DNA of 64,000 nt from JACDHG01 sp963815295 (GTDB taxonomy: Bacteria > Actinomycetota > Actinomycetes > Propionibacteriales > Nocardioidaceae), in the NCBI GenBank assembly GCA_963815295.1, contig CAWFFZ010000008.1, forward strand, positions 1,550,001-1,614,000, given 5' to 3'. Numbering within the stretch: position 1 is the first letter of the stretch; every line of letters begins with the position of its first letter. The notes under the pieces are model-generated. The model saw nothing but the letters and a program-made list of their open reading frames with translations. It was not told where the DNA came from and searched no databases. Made by a program: the position numbers and the translations under genes. Shown here one piece after another: positions 1-8,365 of the stretch.

Positions 1-276
1 AAGGCAGGGGTGATCGGCTTCGTCGACGCCATCGCCCCGGTTGCCGCCGCTCAGCAGGTCACCGTCAACGCGGTCGCGCCAGGCTTCATCGAAACCCAGA
101 TGACGGCAGCGATGCCCCTGGTGCTGCGCGAAGCGGGTCGCCGGATGAACTCCGTCAACCAGGGTGGCCTGCCCGTCGATGTAGCAGAAACTGTTGCCTG
201 GTTCGCGAGCCCGGACTCCTTCGGGGTAACGGGCAATGTCGTCCGAGTGTGCGGTCAGAGTCTGATCGGGGCTTGA
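1..276 (+). CDS. 3-oxoacyl-ACP/acyl-CoA reductase, FabG4-like (3' part only)
   Basis: The last 91 residues of a short-chain dehydrogenase; the 5' part lies outside the window. The first visible codons read KAGV, most likely the lysine of the YxxxK active site. VNAVAPGFIETQM is the usual PG motif after it, and the end GNVVRVCGQSLIGA resembles the C-terminus of mycobacterial FabG4. The next gene starts three bases after the stop and is HtdX-like; fabG4 and htdX are also neighbours in Mycobacterium. The likely role is NADH-dependent reduction of 3-ketoacyl thioesters. The family is clear; the FabG4 assignment rests on the C-terminus and context. Confidence 0.85.
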   Translation, partial: KAGVIGFVDAIAPVAAAQQVTVNAVAPGFIETQMTAAMPLVLREAGRRMNSVNQGGLPVDVAETVAWFASPDSFGVTGNVVRVCGQSLIGA

Positions 277-279
277 TCG

Positions 280-1146
280 ATGACCACTCAAGTGCTCGAC
301 GAGTCACCGTCGCTGGGATCGCTCTACCTCAAGGCAGCCCTGTCGAAGTCGTCGTCCGACCCGCTGCCCGACACCCGCCTCGAGCTGCGTGACGTCGGGC
401 TCGACCTCGACCACCTGCACCGCTACCGCGAGATCTGCGGCTTCGACGGTATGACGCTTGTCCCCGCGACGTACCCCCACGTGCTGGCGTTCCCACTGCA
501 CCTGGCGTTGATGACGGCGCCCGGCTTCCCACTCGCCGTGATGGGTGCCGTGCACGTCGAGAACACCATCCGGCAGGCGCGACCGATCGGCCTCGACGAG
601 ACGATCGATCTGGCGGTGTGGGCGACCGATCTACGCCCGCACCCACGCGGGCGGACCGTGACGGTCGAGTCCGAGACCTCGGTCGCAGGTGAGGTGGTGT
701 GGCGCGGTTCGAGTCTTTTCCTGAGTCGTGAAGAGGGCGCAGACACCGCAGTGCGGCCGCCGCCCGCCGACGTACCGGGCGAAGCTCCGGCAGGACCGAT
801 CCGCTGGACACTCGACGCCGGTCTCGGGCGCCGCTACGCCGCAGTCTCCGGCGATCGCAACCCCATCCACCTGTTTGGCCTGACGGCGAAGGCGTTCGGC
901 TTTCGCACCCAGATCGCGCACGGTATGTGGACGAAGGCACGTTCGCTTGCCGCGCTGGCACCACGGCTGCCCGATGCGTTCTCGGTCGCGGTGGCGTTCA
1001 AGAAGCCGGTGCCGCTGCCAAGCGCGGTGACATTCGGCGCCCGAAGCTCCGACGGCACCATCGACTTCGGCATGGTCTCGGCGCGCACGGGCAAACCCCA
1101 CTTGCTCGGCCGGTCGACCCATCGGTGGGACGGGTCGGCCTCCTAG
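280..1146 (+). CDS. MaoC-type 3-hydroxyacyl-thioester dehydratase, HtdX-like
   Basis: A 288-residue double-hotdog protein. The hydratase motif of the MaoC family is visible near residues 186-215 (YAAVSGDRNPIH, then GF...IAHGM), with the Asp and His expected for catalysis. The N-terminal half has no such motif, as in two-domain MaoC proteins where only one half is active. It probably dehydrates 3-hydroxyacyl-CoA or -ACP after the FabG4-like reductase three bases upstream, and the two should be co-transcribed. Length is close to mycobacterial HtdX (about 280). The stop TAG overlaps the stop of the convergent M23 gene within the bases CCTAG. Confidence 0.88.
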   Translation: MTTQVLDESPSLGSLYLKAALSKSSSDPLPDTRLELRDVGLDLDHLHRYREICGFDGMTLVPATYPHVLAFPLHLALMTAPGFPLAVMGAVHVENTIRQARPIGLDETIDLAVWATDLRPHPRGRTVTVESETSVAGEVVWRGSSLFLSREEGADTAVRPPPADVPGEAPAGPIRWTLDAGLGRRYAAVSGDRNPIHLFGLTAKAFGFRTQIAHGMWTKARSLAALAPRLPDAFSVAVAFKKPVPLPSAVTFGARSSDGTIDFGMVSARTGKPHLLGRSTHRWDGSAS

Positions 1147-2336
1147 CGGAGCTTGCCGAAGCGGATCGAAGAGCTCCGGTTCGCGGTCAGCCGCTTCATG
1201 AACGTGCTGGTCGCGGTGTCCCACACGCCGACGTCGCTGATGGCGTCGTATCCCCAATAGCCCACTACTGGCAGGGACGTGCGGGTGCCGAACAGCACCG
1301 ACTTCTTCGCACCTCCCGGCATCGACAAGGTGAACACCGTGGTCGCGGGATCGTAGACGCCGGGCTCGAACCGGCCATCGCCGTCCCAGTCACCCACGAC
1401 AGGCAGGCTCGACACCGAGCCGAGGACCTTCGTGGAGTAGGTGCCGCTCGCACTACGGAGGACGAACTTCGCTTTCGACGGTCGGAAGACGCCTACGTCG
1501 GTGCGTCCGTCGCCGTCCCAGTCGCCGGCCAACGGCACGTCGGTCGCGAGGCCGAACTGGATGGTCGTACGTCGTCCGGCGGGCAGCGACAAGGTGAAAG
1601 TACGCGTCATCCGGTTGAAGACGCCGGGGTCGGACTGGCCGTTGCCGTTCCAGTCGCCCACGATCGGTTCGTCGGTCGCCCTGCCAAACGAGGTGAGCAC
1701 CGAGCTTCCGTCGGGCATGCGCTTGCGGAAGACACCGCCGGCCTGCTGCCGACGAAACACCCCAAGGTCGCTCGCCCGGTCGCCGTTCCAGTCGCCCGTG
1801 ACAGGCACGTCGACACAGTTTCGCGACGACAGCCACGTGTTGTAGGCGAATCGGACTGCGTTGAACACTGCGTGCTGGTCGATCCGGTCCAGCCGCTGCT
1901 CGTAGTGGAGATGCGCGCCGCTCGAGCCGCCCGAGTTGCCGAGCAACGCAATCAGCTGTCCCTGGTCGACGCGCTGGCCGACGACGACGAACGACCTGAG
2001 CAGATGGGCGTGCAGGGATGTCCAACCACCACCGTGGTCGACGACGATGTACAGGCCGTAGCTGCTGTTGCCGAGGTTGATGACCGACGTGACGATGCCG
2101 GAGGCGGATGCGACGACCGGTGAGCCTTCGTCGCTGGAGTCACGGTTCCAGTCGATGGAGAGCGAGCTGGGGCTATGGCTGGCTCGCGTCGACCCTTCCC
2201 ATCGCTCGCCGCACGCGAAGGGCATCTGGAACTTCGGTTTGGCCGCCGCGGCGACGGGTCCGGCAAGTGCCACTAGGGTGAGGCAGGCGACGGCTACCGC
2301 CAGCGGCCGGCGGGCCGTGCGATGGGTGGAACGCAC
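1143..2336 (-). CDS. Secreted M23 (LytM-type) peptidase-like protein with five Asp-rich repeats
   Basis: 397 residues from GTG, with GGAGGTGA six bases upstream. A signal peptide spans about residues 1-32. The M23 fold covers about 36-160: His54 and Asp62, His109 and His111, and the HLH pair (His142, His144) expected of zinc LytM peptidases. After about residue 190 come five repeats of about 40 residues, each starting with a GDWNGDxxSDxGVF-like segment; the DxDGDGxxD spacing suggests calcium-binding propeller blades of the FG-GAP/VCBS kind. The last repeat is degenerate (GYWGYDAISD). It is probably a secreted cell-wall or protein-binding hydrolase; the substrate is unknown. Confidence 0.85.
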   Translation of the reverse strand: MRSTHRTARRPLAVAVACLTLVALAGPVAAAAKPKFQMPFACGERWEGSTRASHSPSSLSIDWNRDSSDEGSPVVASASGIVTSVINLGNSSYGLYIVVDHGGGWTSLHAHLLRSFVVVGQRVDQGQLIALLGNSGGSSGAHLHYEQRLDRIDQHAVFNAVRFAYNTWLSSRNCVDVPVTGDWNGDRASDLGVFRRQQAGGVFRKRMPDGSSVLTSFGRATDEPIVGDWNGNGQSDPGVFNRMTRTFTLSLPAGRRTTIQFGLATDVPLAGDWDGDGRTDVGVFRPSKAKFVLRSASGTYSTKVLGSVSSLPVVGDWDGDGRFEPGVYDPATTVFTLSMPGGAKKSVLFGTRTSLPVVGYWGYDAISDVGVWDTATSTFMKRLTANRSSSIRFGKLR

Positions 2337-2505
2337 AGCAGGTCACCTCCAGGGGGTTGGGCCGGGATCCGCGCATCATCTAACGCACGAAGAACATGCG
2401 TCACACGCGTCCCATACCAGCCCCGACCATAGCCCGCAGACTCCTCCGCTGTCTGCTCCTCGCGAAATCCGGCGCCCCCTGCGTGCGGGACCTGACCAGG
2501 GGAAC

Positions 2506-2511
2506 TAGGGT
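2506..2511 (+). promoter_or_regulatory. -10 hexamer TAGGGT, leaderless promoter of the epimerase gene
   Basis: TAGGGT lies exactly six bases before the ATG at 2518, so transcription would begin at the start codon. No Shine-Dalgarno sequence is seen. Inferred from the spacing shared by many genes in this window. Confidence 0.55.
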
Positions 2512-2517
2512 CCGGGC

Positions 2518-3507
2518 ATGCGCATTCTCTTCATCGGCGGCACCAGGTTCGTCGGCCGGGCGATGTCCGAAGCAGCCATCGAAGCCGGCCACGACGTGAC
2601 TCTGCTGCACCGCGGTCCGTCCCACGATCCCGTCTTCGACGATGTCGAGCACCTGTACGCCGACCGCGACAAGGATCTCTCGGTCCTGGCCGGCCGCGAG
2701 TTCGACGCCACGGTCGACGTGTGTGCCTACATTCCTCGCCAGGTCGACACGGTCGCCGACGCGCTGGACGGTCGCGGAGGCCACCATGTCTTCGTGTCAA
2801 CGATGTCGGTGTACGTCGAACCGGACGAACCCAGCTTCGGCGAAGACGCCGCCCTGCTCAGGCTCGACGACCCGACCACCGAGAAGGTCACCGGCGAGAC
2901 CTACGGCGGGCTCAAGGTTCTGTGCGAGGAGCAGGCCGATTCGGCGTACGGCAAGACCGGGCTCGCGATCATCCGTCCGACGTACGTCATCGGGCCTCAT
3001 GACCACACCGGCCGTTTCACCTGGTGGGTACGCCGGATCGCCCACGGTGGCGAGGTGCTCGCACCCGGACCCCACGACGCCCCGATGCAGGTGATCGACG
3101 CGCGCGACCAGGGTGAGTGGACGGTCAAGCTGTGCGAGGACCAGACGTCGGGTGTCTTCAACAGCGTCTCTCCGACCCCGCCCTTCGGTTACGGCGACCT
3201 GCTCGACGCGACCGTCCGAGCCGTAGGTCCGCACGACACGTCCCTCACCTGGGTCGACCCAGCCTGGCTCGTCGAGCGCGGCGAGACCGGCGAATCGCTT
3301 CCGCTTTGGACGGAAGGTGACATCGAGAACTCGCTCGCCGCAGACCCGACTCGGGCGAACGCGGCCGGCCTGACCTGCCGCCCGCTCACCGAGACCATCT
3401 CGGACACGTGGGACTGGATCAAGAAGGACCAACCCGAGCTTGTCGCAGGCTGGGGAATCTCGACCGAACGCGAGGCAGAGCTGCTCGCCGCCTGGGCGGC
3501 TCGTTAG
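2518..3507 (+). CDS. NAD-dependent epimerase/dehydratase (extended SDR)
   Basis: 329 residues. The N-terminus MRILFIGGTRFVG is a Rossmann GGTxFVG motif, followed by a basic LLHRG segment that suggests NADP preference. The reading resembles isoflavone-reductase-like or 'NAD-dependent epimerase' proteins of actinobacteria. VSTMSVY and YGGLK near residues 98-140 would supply the SDR Ser, Tyr and Lys. The substrate cannot be told from sequence. The 3' end overlaps the convergent TesB gene by four bases. Confidence 0.82.
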   Translation: MRILFIGGTRFVGRAMSEAAIEAGHDVTLLHRGPSHDPVFDDVEHLYADRDKDLSVLAGREFDATVDVCAYIPRQVDTVADALDGRGGHHVFVSTMSVYVEPDEPSFGEDAALLRLDDPTTEKVTGETYGGLKVLCEEQADSAYGKTGLAIIRPTYVIGPHDHTGRFTWWVRRIAHGGEVLAPGPHDAPMQVIDARDQGEWTVKLCEDQTSGVFNSVSPTPPFGYGDLLDATVRAVGPHDTSLTWVDPAWLVERGETGESLPLWTEGDIENSLAADPTRANAAGLTCRPLTETISDTWDWIKKDQPELVAGWGISTEREAELLAAWAAR

Positions 3508-4388
3508 ACCAGCCGCTCGCGGGCTTCCCCAACGGGGCGGATCAGGCCCTCTTGCGCAACAGAGGCGATGAGCTTCCCCTCGCGGTTGTAGACCCTGCCG
3601 ACCGCAAAACCGCGACCACCTGACGCGGACGGCGAGTGCTGGTCGTAGAGCATCCACGCATCGGAGCGGAACGGTCGATGGAACCACATCGAGTGGTCGA
3701 TGGATGCCGGCGCGATCTGGCGCGACGTGATGATCAACCCGTGCGGGACGAGGCTCACGCCGAGCAGGGTGAGGTCGCTGGCGTAGGTGAGAACGCAGGT
3801 GTTCGTGACCAGGTCATCGGGCACCTTGTTAGCGGCGCGAACCCAGATCTGGGTCCGCGCGGGCTCGGTCGGGCTCTCCAGCGAACCGCCCGGCCGCGAG
3901 TCAGCGGCATACCGCACATCGAGCGCCGCCCACTCGCGCTCCCATGAGCGGTCGTCGTCACGGCCGGTGACGCGTCGCACTAGGTCACCCATTGGAAGGC
4001 AATCCTCCGGGTCGGGAACGACTGGCATCACGTCTTGATGGTCGAATCCGATCTCGTCGATGTGGAACGAGGCCGTGAGATAGAAGATCGACTTGCCGTG
4101 CTGGCGGGCGACCACGCGTCGCGTCGAGAACGAGCGGCCATCGCGGATGCGCTCGACGTCGTAGATGATCGGCACGGCGGTGTCGCCAGGGCGCAGGAAG
4201 TACGAGTGCAGAGAGTGCACCGCGAGGCCCTCGTCGACAGTGCGGCAGGTGGCGCGGAGCGCCTGCGCCGCGACCTGTCCTCCGAACACCCGCTGCATCG
4301 CGGTGTCGGGTTGGCGGCCGCGGTAGAGGTCCTCTTCAAGCTGTTCGAGCTCAAGGAGGTCGAGCAGCGCAGGCACAGTGTTCGGCAC
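3504..4388 (-). CDS. tesB: Acyl-CoA thioesterase II
   Basis: 294 residues from GTG at 4388. A double-hotdog protein with the family's N-terminal signature (RVFGGQVAAQAL, then LHSYFLRPGD) and C-terminal signature (HSMWFHRPF, then GRGFAVGRVYNREG). It hydrolyses acyl-CoA to free fatty acid and CoA in the cytosol. A GTG 27 bases further upstream keeps the frame open, but 4388 fits better: CATGAT sits six bases before it and a palindromic repeat begins at 4416. Catalytic residues were not individually assigned. Length matches TesB (about 285-300). Confidence 0.9.
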   Translation of the reverse strand: MPNTVPALLDLLELEQLEEDLYRGRQPDTAMQRVFGGQVAAQALRATCRTVDEGLAVHSLHSYFLRPGDTAVPIIYDVERIRDGRSFSTRRVVARQHGKSIFYLTASFHIDEIGFDHQDVMPVVPDPEDCLPMGDLVRRVTGRDDDRSWEREWAALDVRYAADSRPGGSLESPTEPARTQIWVRAANKVPDDLVTNTCVLTYASDLTLLGVSLVPHGLIITSRQIAPASIDHSMWFHRPFRSDAWMLYDQHSPSASGGRGFAVGRVYNREGKLIASVAQEGLIRPVGEARERLV

Positions 4389-4394
4389 CCGCCG

Positions 4395-4400
4395 ATCATG
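4395..4400 (-). promoter_or_regulatory. Possible -10 hexamer CATGAT of tesB
   Basis: On the minus strand CATGAT ends six bases before the GTG at 4388. It departs from TAN3T at the first base, so it is a weaker candidate than others in this window. Confidence 0.3.
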
Positions 4401-4415
4401 CCACCCGCGATCCAC

Positions 4416-4463
4416 TTACGTCCGTGCTAGCGGGTGCCCGAGCGGCCGCTAGCCCGGACGCAA
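4416..4463. repeat. 48-bp palindromic repeat, copy 1
   Basis: An imperfect palindrome starting TTACGTCCGTGCTAGCGG and ending CCGCTAGCCCGGACGCAA; 16 of 18 outer positions pair. Its reverse complement closely matches 46232-46279, which is also exactly 48 bp. It lies between the sulfotransferase stop and the tesB start. It may be a REP-like or miniature mobile element, and as RNA it could act as a terminator. Confidence 0.7.
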
Positions 4464-4470
4464 CGGCCTC

Positions 4471-5352
4471 TCAGCGGTGGAGCCAGGCATTCAGGTCGGG
4501 CGGCCCGAGAGCCGCGACCCGCTGCTCGTAGTGGGCGGTCTCGTCGGCGCTGAGGAGATCGCGCCCCGCACCAGCTGTCCCCCGGCGGAAAAAGGCGTTC
4601 ACATCCTTGAGGACACCCACGCCCCCGCTGGGGACGAGCCTGTCGGCGCGCACGCGCATCTGCTCGAACGTCGCGGCCTCGACCAGCGACGGCCAGGTCT
4701 GCTCCTCCACGTCGATGTCAAGGACATGCGCTAGCCCACGCATCTGGGCTTCCAGGTCGGCGAGCAAGTCGCTGTAGTGGACCAGGACGACGTTGTGGTC
4801 GTTGCGGCGCCTCCACGCGTCGGCCAGATGCCACATCACGCCGCGGATCGAGTCCATCTCCTCCTGAGGTGAGGAGTCGCGATCGATCCAAGCAAGCAGA
4901 GCCTCGTGGACGTCTAGTCGCACCCGCGGGGCGGCGCTTTCGGCGGGCGGTTCGCGCCCGAGCAGCCTGCGTACGACGTCGCGGTCGATGTTGTCGCTCT
5001 GGTGGTAGAGCGAGACATACATGTCACGCGGGTCGCGCGCCACCACAATGTACGTCGCGCGGTCATCAAGCGGCAGCCCATCGAGTGGGGTGTGGCTCTT
5101 GATGAACCGACGGTGTCGTTGCGCCTCGAGATGCACGACGACCTCGTCGAGTGGTCGTATCTTCCAGTCCAGCCACGGCGACAGCTCCGTCAACGGCGCC
5201 GGCAGGTCCGGTGTTTGGAAGACGAGAAGCGCGCAGATCATCTGCATCCACGTCGTACCACTCTTGGACCGAGTGCTGATGACGATGTCGCCATCACGGA
5301 AGGGGAAACCGTCCCAACGAGCGCTGTCCTCGTCGTCGGACTGGTAGCGCAC
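4471..5352 (-). CDS. PAPS-dependent sulfotransferase
   Basis: 293 residues, cytosolic SULT-like. The 5'-phosphosulfate loop is STRSKSGTTWMQ (residues about 26-37), the 3'-phosphate motif is VVARDPRDMYVSLYHQ (about 104-119), and RRGTAGAGRD near the C-terminus stands where RKGxxGDWK lies in SULTs. It transfers sulfate from PAPS to an alcohol or phenol; the acceptor is unknown. The GTG start directly follows the TGA of the VOC gene with no gap, and GGAGG inside that gene's end is spaced for it, so translation is probably coupled. Confidence 0.9.
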   Translation of the reverse strand: MRYQSDDEDSARWDGFPFRDGDIVISTRSKSGTTWMQMICALLVFQTPDLPAPLTELSPWLDWKIRPLDEVVVHLEAQRHRRFIKSHTPLDGLPLDDRATYIVVARDPRDMYVSLYHQSDNIDRDVVRRLLGREPPAESAAPRVRLDVHEALLAWIDRDSSPQEEMDSIRGVMWHLADAWRRRNDHNVVLVHYSDLLADLEAQMRGLAHVLDIDVEEQTWPSLVEAATFEQMRVRADRLVPSGGVGVLKDVNAFFRRGTAGAGRDLLSADETAHYEQRVAALGPPDLNAWLHR

Positions 5353-5745
5353 TCAGCCCTCCGGCGTGTCGTATGACCCTGGCGGTGGCAGCTCCTGCAC
5401 GGTCCAGCTGTTGCCGTCGGGGTCGGTGAACGAGGTGAACGAACCCCATGCGAGCACCTGGACCTCGGGCGCTTCGACCCCGCGCTCGACGAGGTGCCGA
5501 CGTGCGGCCTCCGCGTCGGGGACGACCACCTGGATGCTGTTCTGAGTGCCGGGGGTCATGTCTGTGATCCCCTCGCCGAACGCGATAGAACACGCAGACG
5601 TGGGCGGCGTAACTTGCACGAACCTGGTGTTCTCGTCCACGCGGGCTTCCATGTCCAAGTTGAACCCAACCGTCTCGACGTAGAACTCGATGGCCCTGTC
5701 GACATCGGTCACGGGGATGAAGATGAGCTCGATCTTGCACTCCAT
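5353..5745 (-). CDS. VOC-family (glyoxalase-like) protein
   Basis: 130 residues from ATG at 5745, set by GGAGG five bases upstream. It has the two-module VOC pattern: IELIFIPVTDVDRAIEFY at the start and GSFTSFTDPDGNSWTVQE at the end, where the last Glu is a usual metal ligand. The frame stays open far upstream, but that part has no relatedness to VOC proteins and no ribosome site. It is the first gene of a two-gene unit with the sulfotransferase. Activity is not predictable. Confidence 0.85.
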   Translation of the reverse strand: MECKIELIFIPVTDVDRAIEFYVETVGFNLDMEARVDENTRFVQVTPPTSACSIAFGEGITDMTPGTQNSIQVVVPDAEAARRHLVERGVEAPEVQVLAWGSFTSFTDPDGNSWTVQELPPPGSYDTPEG

Positions 5746-5992
5746 GGCTGCCTCCGTTTCGTCGCCGCCAGGCCGGGTGCCCACGACGTGGGCACCATCC
5801 TGGCCGACACCACCGACGGTTACGCAACCGCGCTCGCCGACTGCTTCGGTGCACGTGGTCCAGGGAGCCAAGCCTGTCCATCGACCGGAGCGCGGGGGTT
5901 GCCCACACCCTGGCCCGCCGCAACGTTGCCCACCTCGATCTGCCTGAGTGACTCCGAGTACCCGTGCTGAGCCTGCGCTCAGCATCGGCTGC

Positions 5993-5998
5993 AACGAT
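5993..5998 (+). promoter_or_regulatory. Possible -10 hexamer AACGAT, metallophosphoesterase gene
   Basis: The hexamer ends six bases before the GTG at 6005. It keeps A2 and T6 of TAN3T but not T1. It supports 6005 over the GTG at 5948. Confidence 0.35.
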
Positions 5999-6004
5999 GG
6001 GGCG

Positions 6005-6913
6005 GTGACCTGGAAGAGAGCCACCCTGGCCGCGGTCGTGGTCGCCATCGTCGTCGCTGTGCTCGGCGTCGTACTGGTCCAGAACCCCTTTGCGGACCCG
6101 GCTCTGGAGTTGCCGTCCTCTGTCGACGGCGAAGAGGTGCCGCCGGTCGCGGACGCCCCTCTGACCCGGATCGCGGCTGCCGGAGACACCGGAACCGGCG
6201 ACGCAGCCGAGTTAGCCACTGCTCGACAGATGACTTCTCAGGGCCGACACGGAGCACCGTACGACGCGCTGGTTCTCCTGGGCGACATCGTCTACGAGGA
6301 TGGCGACTCAGCACTCGTCGACCATGCCGTCACGGAGCCGTTCGCTCCGCTCCTCGACAACGGCACCGAGCTGCTGCCTGTGCTCGGCAACCACGACTAC
6401 CGGAGCGGCGAGCAGGAGGAGATCATGTCCGAACTCGGGCAGGACAGGTCGTGGTATGTCGAACGGATCGGTCCAGTGCGGATGATCGTGCTCGACTCCC
6501 AGCGCGTGGAGGAACCCCGGCAAACGCAGTGGCTGGCGGGCATGCTCGCCGCGTCGCAACCAGCGGGGACATGGACGATCGCCGCCATGCACCATCCCGC
6601 CTACTCGGCCGGATACCACGGGTCGACGGAGTCCGTGCAGGATGCCTGGGCTCCACTGTTCGCCCACTACGACGTACCGCTGGTCCTGGCCGGACACGAC
6701 CACGACTACCAGCGCTCGAAGCCGATCGACGGAGTGACCTACGTTGTCTCGGGCGGCGGGGCGAAGCTGCGGCCCACTGGTCAAGAGGACTTCACCGCGG
6801 TCAGCAGCTCGACGCTGCACTACCTCGACTTGCTCGTCTACGAGGACCGCATCATCGGCAGAGCCATCGACCAGCACGGCAAACTCGTCGACGCCTTCAC
6901 CATCACCCAGTAG
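6005..6913 (+). CDS. Membrane-anchored or exported metallophosphoesterase
   Basis: 302 residues from GTG at 6005; an in-frame GTG at 5948 would add 19 unlikely residues. One hydrophobic segment (about 6-26) is a signal anchor or signal peptide. The metal-binding blocks of the calcineurin-like/purple acid phosphatase fold follow in order: AAGDTGTGD, LLGDIVYEDGD, VLGNHDY, AAMHHPAYS and LAGHDHDYQR. It should act outside the membrane on phosphomonoesters or diesters; the substrate is unknown. It is followed by the MoxR-like gene, which seems to have its own promoter. Confidence 0.88.
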   Translation: MTWKRATLAAVVVAIVVAVLGVVLVQNPFADPALELPSSVDGEEVPPVADAPLTRIAAAGDTGTGDAAELATARQMTSQGRHGAPYDALVLLGDIVYEDGDSALVDHAVTEPFAPLLDNGTELLPVLGNHDYRSGEQEEIMSELGQDRSWYVERIGPVRMIVLDSQRVEEPRQTQWLAGMLAASQPAGTWTIAAMHHPAYSAGYHGSTESVQDAWAPLFAHYDVPLVLAGHDHDYQRSKPIDGVTYVVSGGGAKLRPTGQEDFTAVSSSTLHYLDLLVYEDRIIGRAIDQHGKLVDAFTITQ

Positions 6914-6931
6914 CCGGTTGGCACCCAGTCG

Positions 6932-6937
6932 TAGATT
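6932..6937 (+). promoter_or_regulatory. -10 hexamer TAGATT, leaderless promoter of the MoxR-like gene
   Basis: TAGATT lies exactly six bases before GTG at 6944; no ribosome site is visible. Confidence 0.6.
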
Positions 6938-6943
6938 GGGTGA

Positions 6944-8359
6944 GTGAGCCACAGCGACCAAGCAATCAGCACCCCACCTGACATCAGCACCCTCGGCCAG
7001 CTCCGCGCGACCGACCACGTGCACCGCACCGTCAAGGCCGAGCTCCGCGACAACCTCGCGCGGACACTTCGCGCCGGGCGGCCCACCTTTCCCGGCATCG
7101 TCGGCTTCGACGACACCGTGCTGCCAGAAGTCGAGACGTCCCTGCTGGCCGGGCACGACTTCGTACTTCTTGGCGAGCGAGGACAGGGCAAGACCAGGCT
7201 GATGCGCACCCTGGTCGGGCTCCTCGACGAGTGGACACCCGTTGTCGCCGGCTGCGAGATCAACGATCACCCCTACCAACCCGCCTGCTTGCGCTGCCGC
7301 ACTCTGCTCGCCGACGCCGCAGACGAGCTGCCGATCGGATGGCTGCATCGCTCGCGCCGGTATGGCGAAAAGCTGGCGACACCGGACACCAGCGTCGGGG
7401 ATCTGATCGGCGACGTCGACCCCACCAAGATCGCCGAGGGCCGCACTCTCGGTGACCCGGAGACCGTCCACTACGGACTACTCCCCCGCGCCAACCGCGG
7501 CATCTTCGGCATTAACGAGCTCCCTGACCTCGCCGAGCGCATCCAGGTCGCCCTGTTCAACGTGTTGGAGGAGCGCGACATCCAGGTGCGTGGCTACGCG
7601 TTGCGGTTGCCGCTCGACTTGTTGCTCGTGGCATCGGCCAACCCCGAGGACTACACCAACCGGGGCCGCATCATCACCCCGCTGAAGGACCGCTTCGGCG
7701 CGGAGATCCGCACGCACTATCCGCTCGACATCGCCGACGAGATCGCCTTGGTAGCCCAAGAGGCCAACCTGGTCGCCGACGTGCCCGCCCATCTGATCGC
7801 CGTCGTCGCCAGGCTGACCGACGAGCTGCGCGGCTCGTCGGCGGTCGACCAACGCTCCGGAATATCCGCCCGGTTCGCCGTCGCGGCGGCCGAAGGCATA
7901 TCGGGCGCCGCCCTCCGCCGTGGCTCCCTGCGAGGTGAAGAGACCCCCGTAGCCAGGCTCGGTGACCTGCCCGGCGTGCTCGTCACCTTGCAGGGCAAGG
8001 TCGAGTTCGAGATGGGCGAGGAAGGGCGCGAGTCGGAGGTGCTCGAGCACCTGTTCCGGGTGGCGGTCGCAGCGACGTACGTCGAACACCTGGCCGGTGT
8101 CGACCTGGCCGGGTTCACCACCCACTTCCTGGAGGGCGGCACGGTCGAAACCGGTCCGCTCGTCACGTCCGAGGACCTGCTGCGGCAGCTCGGCGCCGTC
8201 CCAGGTCTGGCGCAGGTGCTCGACGCCCTCGGTGTCGGCGAGGACAACGTCTCACCAGGCCAGGTAGCTGCTGCCGTCGAGTTCGTGCTCGAGGGGTTGC
8301 ATCTCACGCGACGCCTGTCGAAGGAGCACATCGACGGCATGACGGTCTACGGAAGCTGA
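6944..8359 (+). CDS. MoxR/magnesium-chelatase-like AAA+ ATPase
   Basis: 471 residues. Walker A is GERGQGKT (about residues 72-79). GIFGINELPDL stands at Walker B, followed by the helix LFNVLEERDIQVRGY and the sensor-1 region LVASANPEDYTNRGRI, typical of the ChlI/MoxR clade. A short insert carries CEINDHPYQPACLRC. No chlorophyll genes are present, so a chelatase role is unlikely. The gene six bases downstream is the vWA partner, the usual MoxR-vWA arrangement, and the pair matches Rv0958-Rv0959 of M. tuberculosis in type and length. Such pairs are thought to remodel or mature protein complexes; the client is unknown. Confidence 0.88.
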   Translation: MSHSDQAISTPPDISTLGQLRATDHVHRTVKAELRDNLARTLRAGRPTFPGIVGFDDTVLPEVETSLLAGHDFVLLGERGQGKTRLMRTLVGLLDEWTPVVAGCEINDHPYQPACLRCRTLLADAADELPIGWLHRSRRYGEKLATPDTSVGDLIGDVDPTKIAEGRTLGDPETVHYGLLPRANRGIFGINELPDLAERIQVALFNVLEERDIQVRGYALRLPLDLLLVASANPEDYTNRGRIITPLKDRFGAEIRTHYPLDIADEIALVAQEANLVADVPAHLIAVVARLTDELRGSSAVDQRSGISARFAVAAAEGISGAALRRGSLRGEETPVARLGDLPGVLVTLQGKVEFEMGEEGRESEVLEHLFRVAVAATYVEHLAGVDLAGFTTHFLEGGTVETGPLVTSEDLLRQLGAVPGLAQVLDALGVGEDNVSPGQVAAAVEFVLEGLHLTRRLSKEHIDGMTVYGS

Positions 8360-8365
8360 CTGACC

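Noticed and set aside
2337..2517. A c-di-AMP riboswitch before the secreted M23 gene
   Set aside because: Such riboswitches are common before actinobacterial wall hydrolases, but I could not find their conserved core in this 181-bp gap.
6944..8359. Magnesium chelatase subunit ChlI
   Set aside because: The ATPase is of that clade, but no tetrapyrrole-branch genes for chlorophyll accompany it and the vWA partner is of the MoxR-type pair.
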